DNA from: Enterovibrio norvegicus DSM 15893
GTDB lineage: Bacteria > Pseudomonadota > Gammaproteobacteria > Enterobacterales > Vibrionaceae
DNA: 64,000 nucleotides
Reading direction: 5' to 3'
Assembly: GCF_900115495.1 (NCBI RefSeq)
Contig: NZ_FOWR01000025.1
Location: 1 to 64,000 of the forward strand
Part shown: positions 20,051 to 30,306 of the stretch, in pieces
Numbering within the stretch: position 1 is the first letter of the stretch
How the letters are laid out: the number at the start of each line of letters is the position of its first letter
Position numbers and translations under genes: made by a program
The notes under the pieces: generated by a model
The model's input: the letters and a program-made list of their open reading frames with translations, nothing else
Database searches by the model: none
What the model was told of the DNA's origin: nothing

Positions 20051-20824
20051 ATGAGCGAATTAAAAGCAGCAGCACTACGTGCCCTTAAACTGATGGATCT
20101 TACTACCCTGAACGATGACGACACTGACGCGAAAGTTATCGAACTGTGTAAGAGCGCGAAAAGCCCTGCTGGCAACACTGCTGCTATCTGCATCTACCCA
20201 CGCTTCATCCCTGTTGCAAAAAAGCAGCTTCGTGAGCAAGGTACCCCTGAGATTAAAATCGCGACCGTGACTAACTTCCCGCACGGCAACGACGACATTG
20301 AGATCGCGGTTGCTGAAACCAAAGCGGCAGTGGCTTACGGCGCTGATGAAGTTGACGTTGTATTCCCATACCGCACGCTGATCGCTGGCGATGAAAACAC
20401 AGGCTTCGAACTGGTTAAGCAGTGTAAAGCAGCGTGTGGCGATATTACGCTGAAAGTGATCATCGAAACGGGCGAACTGAAAGAAGCGGCGTTGATCAAA
20501 CGTGCTTCTGAGATCGCTATCGAAGCGGGCGCTGATTTCATCAAAACCTCAACGGGTAAAGTGCCTGTTAACGCAACCCCTGAATCTGCTGAAATCATGC
20601 TGACCGTGATCAAAGACATGGGTGTTGCTGAGAAAGTCGGTTTCAAACCTGCTGGCGGCGTACGTACTGCGGAAGACGCAGCAGAATACCTTGCGATGGC
20701 AGATCGCATCCTTGGTGGTGAGTGGGCGGACAACGCACACTACCGTTTTGGAGCTTCAAGCCTACTTGCGAACCTGCTTCACACCTTGGGTGAAGGCGAG
20801 AAAGCGGCAGAAGGCGGCTACTGA
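20051..20824 (+). CDS. deoC: Deoxyribose-phosphate aldolase
   Basis: This 257-residue class I aldolase splits 2-deoxyribose 5-phosphate into acetaldehyde and glyceraldehyde 3-phosphate, the last step of deoxynucleoside catabolism. The Schiff-base lysine is K165 in FIKTSTGK; K199 in GFKPAGG and D102 in EVDVVF complete the active site, matching E. coli K167, K201 and D102. A GGAG site precedes the ATG. It is the first gene of the deoC-deoA-deoB-deoD operon and feeds carbon into glycolysis. Confidence 0.97.
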   Translation: MSELKAAALRALKLMDLTTLNDDDTDAKVIELCKSAKSPAGNTAAICIYPRFIPVAKKQLREQGTPEIKIATVTNFPHGNDDIEIAVAETKAAVAYGADEVDVVFPYRTLIAGDENTGFELVKQCKAACGDITLKVIIETGELKEAALIKRASEIAIEAGADFIKTSTGKVPVNATPESAEIMLTVIKDMGVAEKVGFKPAGGVRTAEDAAEYLAMADRILGGEWADNAHYRFGASSLLANLLHTLGEGEKAAEGGY

Positions 20825-20909
20825 TCCTCTCGATTATGTAGCGATCGGGGAGTGCGATGCATTCCCCATCCAATAGACCTTCGTCTGTTCCTTGTTTGTG
20901 AGGTGTATT

Positions 20910-22241
20910 ATGTACCTTCCCCAAGAAATCATCAGAAAGAAACGCGACAACATCGCGCTAACGTCTGACGAGATTAACTTTTTTATCAAAGGCGTGGCGA
21001 GCGACACTGTCTCTGAAGGACAAATAGCCGCGTTTGCAATGGCTGTGTATTTCAATGACATGACCATGGATGAGCGCGTCGCACTGACCTGTGCAATGCG
21101 TGATTCTGGCATGGTGATTGATTGGTCACACATGCATTTTGATGGCCCTATCGTCGATAAACACAGTACCGGCGGTGTGGGTGATGTCACCTCGTTAATG
21201 CTAGGCCCAATGGTGGCAGCATGTGGTGGCTTTGTACCGATGATTTCAGGCCGTGGCTTGGGTCATACTGGCGGTACGCTGGATAAATTAGAGTCTATTC
21301 CGGGCTACAACATTACGCCGACCAATGACGTATTTGGTCAGGTAACCCGTGAAGCGGGTGTCGCCATCATCGGCCAAACGGGCGATTTAGCCCCCGCTGA
21401 TAAGCGTGTATACGCAACGCGTGATGTGACCGCAACTGTCGATAGTATTTCGCTTATTACGGCGTCGATTTTGTCGAAGAAGCTGGCTGCAGGTCTGGAA
21501 TCACTCGTGATGGACGTGAAAGTAGGGTCAGGCGCCTTCATGCCGACGTACGGACAGTCCGAAGAATTAGCGAAATCGATTGTCGCTGTTGCTAACGGTG
21601 CGGGAACACGCACCAGTGCGCTGCTGACTGACATGAACCAAGTACTGGCGTCGAGTGCAGGTAATGCCCTCGAAGTGAAAGAAGCCGTACAGTTCCTCAC
21701 TGGCGAATACCGTAACCCGCGTTTGTATGCGGTCACGATGGCGCTATGTGCAGAGATGTTGGTGATCAGTGGCTTGGCAGCTAACGACGCTGAAGCAAAA
21801 CAAAAACTGCAAGCTGTGCTGGATAACGGCAAGGCGGCAGAATGTTTCGGTAAAATGGTGGCAGGCCTAGGCGGGCCGCTCGATTTCGTAGAAAATTACG
21901 GTAAGTACTTGGCGACCGCCAATGTCATCAAACCTGTCTTTGCACCCAACGCGGGGTTTGTCTCTGCAATGGATACACGTGCAATGGGGATGGCAGTGGT
22001 TGGGCTCGGCGGCGGACGCCGTGTTGCCAGTGACACCATTGACTACTCAGTGGGCTTTAGCGATGTGATCCGGTTAGGAACGCAGGCTGATAGCTCAACA
22101 CCGCTGGCGGTTGTGCATGCGAAGGACGAAGCGCAATGGCAACAAGCTGCGGAACAACTTCAGGCCGCGATGGTTATCGCTGACAACGCACCTCAGGCAA
22201 CGCCAGATGTGTATCGTCAAATTGGCCCACAAGACGTCTAA
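20910..22241 (+). CDS. deoA: Thymidine phosphorylase
   Basis: This enzyme of about 443 residues cleaves thymidine or deoxyuridine with phosphate to the free base and deoxyribose 1-phosphate. The phosphate-binding KHSTGGVGD motif near residue 80 and the following [16 protein letters not shown] segment are clear pyrimidine phosphorylase signatures. I selected the ATG at 20910 because GTGAGGTG lies upstream and MYLPQEI matches the usual N-terminus; a start at 20892 would add six residues. It lies 85 bases after deoC and 11 bases before deoB in the same operon. Confidence 0.96.
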   Translation: MYLPQEIIRKKRDNIALTSDEINFFIKGVASDTVSEGQIAAFAMAVYFNDMTMDERVALTCAMRDSGMVIDWSHMHFDGPIVDKHSTGGVGDVTSLMLGPMVAACGGFVPMISGRGLGHTGGTLDKLESIPGYNITPTNDVFGQVTREAGVAIIGQTGDLAPADKRVYATRDVTATVDSISLITASILSKKLAAGLESLVMDVKVGSGAFMPTYGQSEELAKSIVAVANGAGTRTSALLTDMNQVLASSAGNALEVKEAVQFLTGEYRNPRLYAVTMALCAEMLVISGLAANDAEAKQKLQAVLDNGKAAECFGKMVAGLGGPLDFVENYGKYLATANVIKPVFAPNAGFVSAMDTRAMGMAVVGLGGGRRVASDTIDYSVGFSDVIRLGTQADSSTPLAVVHAKDEAQWQQAAEQLQAAMVIADNAPQATPDVYRQIGPQDV

Positions 22242-22252
22242 CGGAGGCGACC

Positions 22253-23473
22253 ATGAAACGCGCTATTATTTTGGTTCTTGATTCATTCGGGATCGGGGCA
22301 TCTGAAGACGCCGTCAAATTTGGCGACGTAGGTGCAGATACGCTAGGTTCAATCGCGAAAGCGTGTGCAGCAGGCGAAGCAAATAATGAAGACCGCCAAG
22401 GTCCTCTTAACTTACCGAATCTGACACGTCTAGGTCTGGGTAAAGCTGGCGAAGAATCGTCAGGCGCTTTCCCGGCAGGTCTTGATCCTAACGCTGAGAT
22501 TATCGGTGCTTATGGCCATGCGAAAGAATTGTCGTCAGGCAAAGATACGCCGTCTGGTCACTGGGAAATTGCAGGTGTGCCTGTGCTGTTTGATTGGGGA
22601 TATTTCACCGACAAAGAAAACAGCTTCCCGAAAGAACTGACTGACCGTATTCTAGCGCGCGCTGGTCTTTCCGACTTTTTGGGTAACTGCCATGCATCAG
22701 GCACGGAAGTGCTGGATGCGCTGGGTGAAGAACACATGAAGACTGGTCTTCCTATCTTCTATACCTCTGCAGACTCGGTGTTCCAAATTGCATGTCACGA
22801 AGAAACCTTCGGTCTGGATCGCTTGCTTGAGCTTTGCCAGATTGCACGTGAAGAATTGGAAGACTACAACATTGGTCGCGTTATCGCGCGTCCGTTCATT
22901 GGTCCGGGTAAAGGTCAATTTGAACGTACCGGTAACCGTCGTGACTTGTCTGTAGAGCCGCCAGCAACAACCGTGCTTCAAAAGCTGGTTGAAGAAAAAT
23001 CTGGTGAAGTTATCTCAATCGGTAAGATTGCAGATATCTATGCGCATGTTGGTATCACCCAAAAAGTGAAAGCAACGGGCTTAGAAGCTTTGTTTGATGC
23101 CACCAAAGACGCGATTAAAGTGGCCGGTGACAACAGCTTGGTCTTCACTAACTTCGTTGATTTTGATTCACACTACGGCCACCGCCGTAACGTTGCTGGC
23201 TATGCCGCTGCACTGGAGTATTTCGATAAACGTCTACCAGAAATTATCGAGATGCTTGATGAAAACGATCTTCTGATCCTGACCGCTGACCACGGTTGCG
23301 ATCCAACCTGGCCGGGCTCTGATCACACGCGTGAACACATCCCTGTTTTGGTTTATGGCGAGAAAGTGCCAGCGGGCTCATTGGGCCGTCGCGAAACCTT
23401 TGCTGATATTGGCCAAACATTGGCTCAGTACTTTGGTACTTCAGATATGGAATACGGTAAATCATTCCTGTAA
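22253..23473 (+). CDS. deoB: Phosphopentomutase
   Basis: This 406-residue member of the alkaline-phosphatase superfamily converts deoxyribose 1-phosphate (or ribose 1-phosphate) to the 5-phosphate. Metal-binding motifs [12 protein letters not shown] at the N-terminus and [19 protein letters not shown] near residue 335 are intact, and the KDTPSGHWE segment is present. ACGGAGG precedes the ATG. It links the phosphorylases DeoA and DeoD to the aldolase DeoC. Confidence 0.97.
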   Translation: MKRAIILVLDSFGIGASEDAVKFGDVGADTLGSIAKACAAGEANNEDRQGPLNLPNLTRLGLGKAGEESSGAFPAGLDPNAEIIGAYGHAKELSSGKDTPSGHWEIAGVPVLFDWGYFTDKENSFPKELTDRILARAGLSDFLGNCHASGTEVLDALGEEHMKTGLPIFYTSADSVFQIACHEETFGLDRLLELCQIAREELEDYNIGRVIARPFIGPGKGQFERTGNRRDLSVEPPATTVLQKLVEEKSGEVISIGKIADIYAHVGITQKVKATGLEALFDATKDAIKVAGDNSLVFTNFVDFDSHYGHRRNVAGYAAALEYFDKRLPEIIEMLDENDLLILTADHGCDPTWPGSDHTREHIPVLVYGEKVPAGSLGRRETFADIGQTLAQYFGTSDMEYGKSFL

Positions 23474-23505
23474 TCCGACTTACTTTGATAAAAAGGAACT
23501 AACAA

Positions 23506-24231
23506 ATGGCAACTCCACATATCAATGCCGAAATGGGTGATTTTGCAGACGTCGTTCTAATGCCAGGCGACCCGCTACGTGCTAAGTACATTGCTGAAAC
23601 TTTCCTTGCTGACGTGAAGCAGGTTTGTGATGTTCGCAACATGTACGGTTACACCGGTACTTACAAAGGTCGTAAGATCTCTGTCATGGGTCATGGTATG
23701 GGTATCCCATCGTGCTCAATCTACGCGACTGAGCTGATCAAAGACTTCGGCGTGAAGAAAATCATCCGTGTGGGTAGCTGTGGCGCAGTACGTGAAGACG
23801 TAAAACTGCGTGATGTTGTTATCGGTGTTGGCGCATCTACCGATGCAAAAATTAACCGTACTCGTTTCAACGGTCATGACTTTGCAGCGATTGCAGATTT
23901 CGACATGACCCGCAACGCGGTTGATGCAGCGAAAGCAAAAGGCATCAACGTACGTGTTGGTAACATCTTCTCTGCAGACCTGTTCTACTCACCAGAGCCA
24001 GCATTTTTCGACACTATGGCGAAGTACGGCATCCTAGGTGTAGAAATGGAAGCGGCAGGTATCTACGGTGTTGCCGCTGAGTTCGGTGCGAAAGCACTGA
24101 CCATCTGTACCGTATCTGACCACATCAAGACCGGCGAACAAACAACGTCTGAAGAGCGTCAAACTACGTTCAATGAAATGATTGAAATCGCACTTGAATC
24201 TGTACTGCTAGGCGACGCTGAAGAAGCGTAA
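23506..24231 (+). CDS. deoD: Purine nucleoside phosphorylase, DeoD type
   Basis: This 241-residue enzyme phosphorolyses purine (deoxy)nucleosides to the base and (deoxy)ribose 1-phosphate. Family motifs include the N-terminal phosphate-binding [30 protein letters not shown] and VEMEAAGIY near residue 180, and the catalytic aspartate region TVSDH. AAAAGGAAC precedes the ATG. It is the last gene of the deo operon and is followed by a strong terminator. Confidence 0.97.
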   Translation: MATPHINAEMGDFADVVLMPGDPLRAKYIAETFLADVKQVCDVRNMYGYTGTYKGRKISVMGHGMGIPSCSIYATELIKDFGVKKIIRVGSCGAVREDVKLRDVVIGVGASTDAKINRTRFNGHDFAAIADFDMTRNAVDAAKAKGINVRVGNIFSADLFYSPEPAFFDTMAKYGILGVEMEAAGIYGVAAEFGAKALTICTVSDHIKTGEQTTSEERQTTFNEMIEIALESVLLGDAEEA

Positions 24232-24250
24232 TCGACACAGTTCGGAAAGA

Positions 24251-24279
24251 AAAAAGGATGGCTTCGGCCATCCTTTTTT
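24251..24279 (+). terminator. Terminator of the deo operon
   Basis: AAAGGATGGC pairs with GCCATCCTTT around a TTCG tetraloop, followed by a T run. Confidence 0.9.
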
Positions 24280-24296
24280 GTGTTCAAAATCTGTCA

Positions 24297-24325
24297 GTTT
24301 CGAGTTTCGAGTTTCGAGTTTCGAG
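24297..24325. repeat. Heptanucleotide array GTTTCGA x4
   Basis: Four perfect tandem copies of GTTTCGA occupy the convergent gap between deoD and ytjB. They do not encode anything recognisable and look like a slippage-prone simple repeat. Confidence 0.9.
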
Positions 24326-24354
24326 AAGAGAGCAGATCACCTCGGTCAACGATA

Positions 24355-24414
24355 ATCTCTAGTCTCTAGTCTCTAGTCTCTAGTCTCTAGTCTCTAGTCT
24401 CTAGTCTCTAGTCT
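24355..24414. repeat. Heptanucleotide array AGTCTCT x7
   Basis: Seven perfect tandem copies of AGTCTCT, with partial copies on both sides, lie 30 bases after the first array and just past the 3' end of ytjB. The unit differs in sequence from the neighbouring array but has the same seven-base period. Confidence 0.92.
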
Positions 24415-24435
24415 AGGCACTCACATCTCGCTCTT

Positions 24436-25044
24436 TCAATCATTATTTTTCAGCAAAAACGTCGAGCGCCATAAATCCTTTCGACTTGCGAAAGTGAAAA
24501 TCAGCAACGCGCCTGTCACGATGGCGACGAGGATCATGGCACGCACCAAGTTGATGCTCTGCTCTAAACGGTTTGATGCCGCTTTAATCACTTCTGCGTG
24601 TTCAAGCGTGATGCGCACAAAACCTGCCATATGGCCGTCATGTGAAATAGGTTCAACCAATTGCTGACGACCAATGCTCGCGACTGACAATGGGGTGTTG
24701 ATGCCAGTCAGTTGCTCAAGGGGCATCGCGCCTACAGAGCTTGCAAGCAAATTACCGCGCTGGTCATAGACCGCCGCATCAAGGATCAGTTTCTCTTCTT
24801 GCAGGCGTGCAACCAACCCATCAAGGACGTCAATTTGATCGTTAGTCACAGCTGGGTATGCCGTGGCCGCCGCTTGACGCAGGATCACACGGGAAAGAGA
24901 TTCTGTTTGCTCATATAACATTTTGTAGTTGCGATTGTTCAGTTGGTTGCTGTACATAAAGAGCATCATGATGGTCGAGAAACCCGCGACAACCACGAAA
25001 AATTGCCAAAGTCGGCGTAGTCGTTTTTTATTTATTTGTAGCAT
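24436..25044 (-). CDS. ytjB: SMP/YtjB-family membrane protein
   Basis: This 202-residue protein has an N-terminal TM helix (about 14-32), a periplasmic domain (about 33-165) and a second TM helix (about 167-187) before a short basic tail. This is the layout of the Smp/YtjB family, whose function is not settled. It is encoded divergently from serB, as in E. coli and Vibrio, and that placement is the main support for the symbol. The periplasmic part resembles small extracytoplasmic sensor folds, but no signalling domain follows. Confidence 0.85.
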   Translation of the reverse strand: MLQINKKRLRRLWQFFVVVAGFSTIMMLFMYSNQLNNRNYKMLYEQTESLSRVILRQAAATAYPAVTNDQIDVLDGLVARLQEEKLILDAAVYDQRGNLLASSVGAMPLEQLTGINTPLSVASIGRQQLVEPISHDGHMAGFVRITLEHAEVIKAASNRLEQSINLVRAMILVAIVTGALLIFTFASRKDLWRSTFLLKNND

Positions 25045-25222
25045 AAGCTGTCCAAAGCCAAGAGCGGGCAGAGGCTCCGCAAAAATTCAGCGCGACTTCA
25101 GTTTGCTGCCCAAGTTGAAAAAATGCAAGTCACCCCTTGGCTTAACACGTTGCTATGGCTAATGTGATCACTCGCACTCTTTGATATAGTAAAGCGAGTT
25201 TTCGATAAGGATATTATTTGCA

Positions 25223-26194
25223 ATGGATGCAACGTCAGTTTTCGCAATTAAGAAGCACACTAAACTCTTAACACGCTTTCCCTCTATCCGCCATTTTCGT
25301 CCATCAGATTGCCGACAAGCAGGCTGGATGCTTTATGGTTTTCATATTAGCCCTTCCTACCTTGATGATTTTGCCTTTTTAACCGGCGAAGCTGTTAAAC
25401 CGCTGGCAGGCTGGACGGTTGGCCCTTATGAAGTGCTATTAATGCGCGGTGAGTTGACCCCTGAAATGATGGCTCTCGCTGACGCACTCTCACTTGATTG
25501 TGCGTTACTCGACAATATTCCTAACTTGTTCGAACCTGGCCTTGCGCTGTTCGACATGGACTCCACTGCCATTCAAATTGAATGCATCGATGAAATCGCC
25601 AAGCTGGCGGGCGTGGGCGAGCAAGTTGCCGCGGTAACCGAACGTGCCATGCAAGGCGAGCTCGATTTTGAGCAAAGCCTCCGTGAGCGTGTAGGTACAT
25701 TGAAGGGCACGGATGTGTCTGTGCTTGAGCAAGTGCGAGACAGCTTACCCTTGATGCCTGGCATGCGCCAATTAACGGCATCGCTGCAAGCGCGGGGCTG
25801 GAAAGTGGCGATCGCATCGGGCGGCTTTACGTGGTTTTCTGATTCACTGCGTGACCAGCTTTCTCTTGCTCACGCTGAGTCTAACCAACTTGTCATTGAA
25901 AACGGCAAGCTAACCGGCGAAGTGACAGGGCAGGTGGTCGATGCACAACGCAAGGCAGATATTCTCGATGATTTGACCTATCGCTATGAATTAACGCCGA
26001 CCAATACGATTGCTGTCGGTGATGGCGCAAATGACCTGAAAATGATGTCAGCCGCGGGCTTGGGCATTGCGTACCACGCGAAGCCGAAAGTGCAGAAAGA
26101 AGCGCAAGTGGCGATCCGCCATGCCGATCTTGGTGGCGTCCTGTGCGTGTTGTCGGCATCGTTACTGCCACAACGTTTGAGCTGGAAAGGCTAA
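25223..26194 (+). CDS. serB: Phosphoserine phosphatase
   Basis: This 323-residue HAD-superfamily enzyme catalyses the last step of serine synthesis, dephosphorylating L-phosphoserine. The nucleophile motif is DMDST (D111 and D113), motif II is IASGGF, and motif III/IV is VGDGANDLKM. An N-terminal regulatory segment of about 100 residues precedes the catalytic domain, as in E. coli SerB. The start lies about 30 bases after a TATAGT box and has a weak AAGGA site. It is followed by a bidirectional terminator shared with the convergent PilZ gene. Confidence 0.96.
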   Translation: MDATSVFAIKKHTKLLTRFPSIRHFRPSDCRQAGWMLYGFHISPSYLDDFAFLTGEAVKPLAGWTVGPYEVLLMRGELTPEMMALADALSLDCALLDNIPNLFEPGLALFDMDSTAIQIECIDEIAKLAGVGEQVAAVTERAMQGELDFEQSLRERVGTLKGTDVSVLEQVRDSLPLMPGMRQLTASLQARGWKVAIASGGFTWFSDSLRDQLSLAHAESNQLVIENGKLTGEVTGQVVDAQRKADILDDLTYRYELTPTNTIAVGDGANDLKMMSAAGLGIAYHAKPKVQKEAQVAIRHADLGGVLCVLSASLLPQRLSWKG

Positions 26195-26249
26195 CGCCCC
26201 TCAGCGTTATCTTGCTGTAACCTGAATCTAAAAATGTAACCCGAATATG

Positions 26250-26281
26250 AAAAAGGCCACGTGTTTCCATGTGGCCTTTTT
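26250..26281. terminator. Bidirectional terminator between serB and plzC
   Basis: AAAAGGCCAC(G)TG pairs with CATGTGGCCTTTT around TTTC. A-rich and T-rich flanks suit both strands. Confidence 0.85.
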
Positions 26282-26310
26282 AGTGTCTGAAATGTACGGG
26301 GTGATGGTTG

Positions 26311-28644
26311 TTATAACCTGAGTAGGACTTCATCGGTCACGTCAGTCATCTCTCCATAGACACACAGGTCAATGAACTCGCCTTCAAGCTGCCTGGCTTT
26401 CAGGGATGATTGCATCATGATTTCTTCAACCACCGCCGAGTTGAGATATTGACCGCCTTCATTAATGGGCTGCAGCCAGTTTCTCACCGCGAAGAATTTC
26501 CCTTTCTTACGGGCTTGCGACACGAAAAAGCGGCGCTCTTCCGGCGAAGCAAAGCTTTCTAGGATGCGGGCTTTGATGTCAATGACAGCATTGTTCTCGA
26601 ACTGCACCGCCACATAGAACTCATGCTTGATTTGGGTGAGTCGATTGCGCTGACGAAGAATGCTCGCGCTCAGTTTGGCGATATGCTCCCCCAACACAGG
26701 CGATAGCGAAACGAGCCCTTGCTGAGAGGGGCTTTCTAACAAGCGACTTAGCTCGTTACCTGGGTAGTTAATGCCAACGGTTGCCAACTGTAAGTTATCC
26801 CCTTTTCGACAAAGAAAATACGGTGTGGCCGACAGGCGCGTAAGCAGCATTTGGTGCATGGCTTCAACCAAAGGCGGATCGGGCATTTTCTCGCTATCGA
26901 GCGTCAACCGGTGCTGATTGTGGTCAATCAGCCGTTGAAGGTATTCGCTACGGTGTCTGCTGTGTCTGTCTTGGATGAGTACCAAGGTGACATTGGTGCG
27001 GTCTTCGCTAATACGCACGACTTTATAGGGCACATTGCCAAGTGGGGCTTTGGGGTCGATGCGCCTAAAGTCATTGAAGGTGATCGCCACTTCTTGTGCT
27101 TTGGTACCACTGAATGGACGCGTGAGTTTTAAGTTCAATCCGCTCGATGAAAAGTCGACAGTTTGTGCTTGGATCTCACCACTGACATGATGGATCAACG
27201 TGGCGCCCGTTCTATGTTTGTAGCGCGGTTCTTTGCGTTGAGGAGCAAGAAGCGATGGCACCGCTTCAATGGCAGAAATGCCGGTACGCGGGTGCACATA
27301 TTGATTCAAGCTCTTTGCTGGAATCTTGGGTTTTACTGGGTATCTGAAATCGGCGTTTGAATGCTCCAAGGTGAGATCTTGGATGGTGGCGATGTGCGTT
27401 AATTCGTCAATCTGGTGAATGTAAGCGGGCGAAACTTCTTGCAGACGGATAGCGTCTTCTTCGCTTATTTTTGTCATCGTCACGCGTAAAACGCGCCAAG
27501 ACGGGCGGGCACTGCCAATGTGCCAAAACAAATGGCGAAGCTCAGTGCTCATCTCCGTCGGAAAGGCCGAGAAGAAATAGGTTTTATCGGTATGTTCGTG
27601 GCTGAAGCAATACACCAAGGTTTCGCTGCAGTTTAGCCCTTCCAGTGCCAGGTTTTGTAGCCGTTCAGGGGAGAATAATCTGTCGATGACAGGTTGATTT
27701 CTTTCATCATGCCAGTAATCCCAAAGTTCGCGATTTTGCTCGGTGAGCAGGCAATAGCGAAGCGCACTGCCACAGAAAAACAGGGGAAGTGATGGTGTTT
27801 TTTCTAGGTAGATCTTTTCGTAGCTGCGCGTGCGTGTCGAAATCAGCTTGTCTTTGTTTTCCGTGATGGTATTGATATCAACGGTTTTGGACTTCACATC
27901 AATGGCTTCTTTAATGGCCTCGGTGCTGGTGATCAAACGAAGACGCAATCGGCGGAAGTTATCTTTTACAAGGTTAATTTCAATGCCGACGAGACGGTAA
28001 TCTAACCCTGTGAACAGTTCGGGGATTTGGCACTCATCACCAAGTTGCGGGAAGTAGACAGTAAGCACTGTGCCCACGTCGTATTGAAATGCCGCAGGCA
28101 GCTTTATGCGCATCCCTGAATTTGAAATGTCTAGCGTGGTGCCATTGACTTCCGTGCCATCGGGTAGAAAAACCTGCACCTGACTGTTAAGTTGAATACG
28201 GTGTTCGCTGCGCAAAAGGTAGTGACCAAAGCGAAGGGCGTCAGCGTCTAGTGAAACAAAATTTTCTTGCGGTGAGGCTTGCGCGTTTCCAGTGCGTTGG
28301 AGAACACGGTGGCTGTTTGGGGTGTTATGCAGCTCATCCCACAGGCCTTGCGTCAATTGACCTTGGTAGACATCGAGACGACGGTGGTAGAGATTAAGGG
28401 CGACATCATCCATCCAGTGTGTCAGTCCGGATAGGGTATAAGATCGACATTCTCCCTGCACTTTGCCGCGCAAATCGATGGGCCTAAGAAATGGGCTCAT
28501 TAGGCGACGAATTTCCATCTTAATAAGCAAACGTTCCGAATTGGAAAGGTTGGGGGTAAGAAAGGTTAATTGCGTATCAAAGTCCGCTTTTTCATAAAGC
28601 GGAAGAAGCTGGTCGTATAGGGTCCTGTCTTGGTCCTGCATCAT
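26311..28644 (-). CDS. plzC: Two-PilZ c-di-GMP-binding protein, PlzC-like
   Basis: This 777-residue cytoplasmic protein lacks a signal peptide or TM helices. It contains two PilZ domains. The first has RSEHR (145-149) with DISNSG (172-177), and the second RKEPR (470-474) with DFSSSG (497-502). Both therefore keep the RxxxR and DxSxxG c-di-GMP-binding motifs. The intervening and C-terminal regions match no domain I recognise. Its position between serB and radA is the same as V. cholerae plzC, one of five PilZ proteins described there. It probably acts as a c-di-GMP effector for motility or biofilm; the exact output is unknown. The start could be 28644 or the next codon. Confidence 0.85.
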   Translation of the reverse strand: MMQDQDRTLYDQLLPLYEKADFDTQLTFLTPNLSNSERLLIKMEIRRLMSPFLRPIDLRGKVQGECRSYTLSGLTHWMDDVALNLYHRRLDVYQGQLTQGLWDELHNTPNSHRVLQRTGNAQASPQENFVSLDADALRFGHYLLRSEHRIQLNSQVQVFLPDGTEVNGTTLDISNSGMRIKLPAAFQYDVGTVLTVYFPQLGDECQIPELFTGLDYRLVGIEINLVKDNFRRLRLRLITSTEAIKEAIDVKSKTVDINTITENKDKLISTRTRSYEKIYLEKTPSLPLFFCGSALRYCLLTEQNRELWDYWHDERNQPVIDRLFSPERLQNLALEGLNCSETLVYCFSHEHTDKTYFFSAFPTEMSTELRHLFWHIGSARPSWRVLRVTMTKISEEDAIRLQEVSPAYIHQIDELTHIATIQDLTLEHSNADFRYPVKPKIPAKSLNQYVHPRTGISAIEAVPSLLAPQRKEPRYKHRTGATLIHHVSGEIQAQTVDFSSSGLNLKLTRPFSGTKAQEVAITFNDFRRIDPKAPLGNVPYKVVRISEDRTNVTLVLIQDRHSRHRSEYLQRLIDHNQHRLTLDSEKMPDPPLVEAMHQMLLTRLSATPYFLCRKGDNLQLATVGINYPGNELSRLLESPSQQGLVSLSPVLGEHIAKLSASILRQRNRLTQIKHEFYVAVQFENNAVIDIKARILESFASPEERRFFVSQARKKGKFFAVRNWLQPINEGGQYLNSAVVEEIMMQSSLKARQLEGEFIDLCVYGEMTDVTDEVLLRL

Positions 28645-28839
28645 TCTAAATTCTGGTAGAATCCTGTATTCATAGCGGCCACATGACAGAAAAGTTTACC
28701 TTTTTTTCTTACGGAGCGTGGTAAGGAACGCAGAAGTTAGTCTTCCGTCGCACTTGTTTCTTGTGCTTGGCGGTTTTACATACATTGTGTGAATTGAATC
28801 CACTAACGCATTGATAAAAAATATCAATCGGGAGAAACC

Positions 28840-30219
28840 ATGGCGAAAACAAAGCGAGCCTATGTCTGTAACGACTGCGGCGCAGATTATCCGCGTTGGC
28901 AAGGTCAATGCACCGCTTGTGGCGCGTGGAATACCATCACCGAGGTGAGGCTTGCTGCATCGCCGCAAGTTGCACGTACAGAGAAGTACGCAGGCTATGC
29001 AGGCGCGGCGGAAGCCAAAGTACAAACGCTAGAAAGCATTGATCTGCAAGAAGTGCCCCGTTTTTCCAGCGGCTTTAAAGAACTCGACCGCGTGTTAGGT
29101 GGCGGTATTGTGCCAGGCGCTGCTATTTTGATTGGTGGTAGCCCAGGTGCTGGTAAAAGTACCTTGTTGCTGCAAACCATGTGTCGATTAGCGAGCCAAA
29201 TGCCGACGCTTTATGTCACGGGTGAAGAATCACTTCAACAAGTCGCGATGCGTGCAGAACGTTTAGGTTTGCCGAAAGATAACTTGAAAATGCTTTCGGA
29301 AACCAATGTCGAAAACATCTGTAATATTGCGCACCAAGAACGCCCGAAACTGATGGTGATTGACTCCATCCAGGTGATGCATTGCGCGGATATTGCGTCT
29401 GCGCCGGGCAGTGTGGCGCAAGTGCGTGAATCCGCCGCGGCGCTCACGCGTTATGCAAAGCAAAACAATGTCGCTATCTTCATGGTGGGCCATGTCACGA
29501 AAGACGGCACACTGGCGGGCCCTAAGGTGCTTGAGCACTGTATCGACTGTTCCGTGATGCTGGATGGTTCAAGTGATAGCCGTTTCCGCACATTGCGTAG
29601 CCATAAAAACCGCTTTGGTGCGGTCAACGAATTGGGCGTGTTCGCCATGACAGGGCAGGGGCTTCGCGAAGTCAGCAACCCTTCTGCGATTTTCTTGAGT
29701 CGTGGTGAAGATCCAACATCAGGCAGTTCCGTCATGGTGCTTTGGGAAGGCACGCGCCCATTGCTTGTCGAACTTCAAGCGCTGGTGGATTACAGCCAAA
29801 TGGCTAACCCTCGTCGTGTGGCTGTTGGTCTGGAGCAAAACCGGGTCGCGCTCTTGTTGGCTGTGCTACACAAACATGGCGGCCTACAAATGTCTGACCA
29901 AGATGTGTTTGTGAACGTTGTGGGTGGCGTGAAAGTGACAGAAACCAGCGCGGATCTGGCCTTGCTGCTGGCGTTGATCTCTAGCTTTCGCGATCGTCCA
30001 TTGCCAAAAGATTTGGTGGTGTTTGGCGAAGTGGGTTTGGCGGGCGAAATTCGCCCCGTACCGAGCGGACAAGAACGCCTGATGGAAGCAGCAAAACACG
30101 GATTTAAACGCGCGGTTGTCCCTGCCGCCAATGTACCGAAAAACGATATTCCGGGCATGAAAGTATATGGCGTGACCAAACTTTCCGATGCACTGTCAGT
30201 GCTGGAAGAGTTCGAGTAA
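28840..30219 (+). CDS. radA: DNA repair protein RadA
   Basis: This 459-residue RecA-like ATPase promotes branch migration during recombination and repair. It has an N-terminal zinc finger (CNDC and CTAC pairs, residues 11-31), Walker A GGSPGAGKST near 95-104, the RadA-specific KNRFG motif near 255, and a C-terminal Lon-like domain. CGGGAGAAACC precedes the ATG. Its synteny with serB and the PilZ gene is conserved in Vibrio. Nothing is missing. Confidence 0.97.
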   Translation: MAKTKRAYVCNDCGADYPRWQGQCTACGAWNTITEVRLAASPQVARTEKYAGYAGAAEAKVQTLESIDLQEVPRFSSGFKELDRVLGGGIVPGAAILIGGSPGAGKSTLLLQTMCRLASQMPTLYVTGEESLQQVAMRAERLGLPKDNLKMLSETNVENICNIAHQERPKLMVIDSIQVMHCADIASAPGSVAQVRESAAALTRYAKQNNVAIFMVGHVTKDGTLAGPKVLEHCIDCSVMLDGSSDSRFRTLRSHKNRFGAVNELGVFAMTGQGLREVSNPSAIFLSRGEDPTSGSSVMVLWEGTRPLLVELQALVDYSQMANPRRVAVGLEQNRVALLLAVLHKHGGLQMSDQDVFVNVVGGVKVTETSADLALLLALISSFRDRPLPKDLVVFGEVGLAGEIRPVPSGQERLMEAAKHGFKRAVVPAANVPKNDIPGMKVYGVTKLSDALSVLEEFE

Positions 30220-30257
30220 TGTCGCTTCGTTATCTGTTACCCGCTATCCGTTAACGT

Positions 30258-30286
30258 AAAAAGGCATCCCGTGGGATGCCTTTTCT
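30258..30286. terminator. Bidirectional terminator after radA
   Basis: AAAAGGCATCCC pairs with GGGATGCCTTTT with a two-base centre. It lies between the convergent radA and M23 peptidase genes and can serve both. Confidence 0.85.
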
Positions 30287-30306
30287 GATCTTACCGCCGA
30301 TAACCG

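Noticed and set aside
19845-20054. 69-residue frame ending at the deoC start
   Set aside because: It has no good ribosome site, its composition is not protein-like, and it overlaps the deoC leader; more likely fortuitous.
20335-20924. Overlapping frames antisense to deoC and across the deoC-deoA junction
   Set aside because: The deo genes fully explain this DNA; the frames lack start signals and family features.
24297-24420. Short regularly repeated units considered as a CRISPR array
   Set aside because: Units are seven bases with no spacers, and there are no cas genes.
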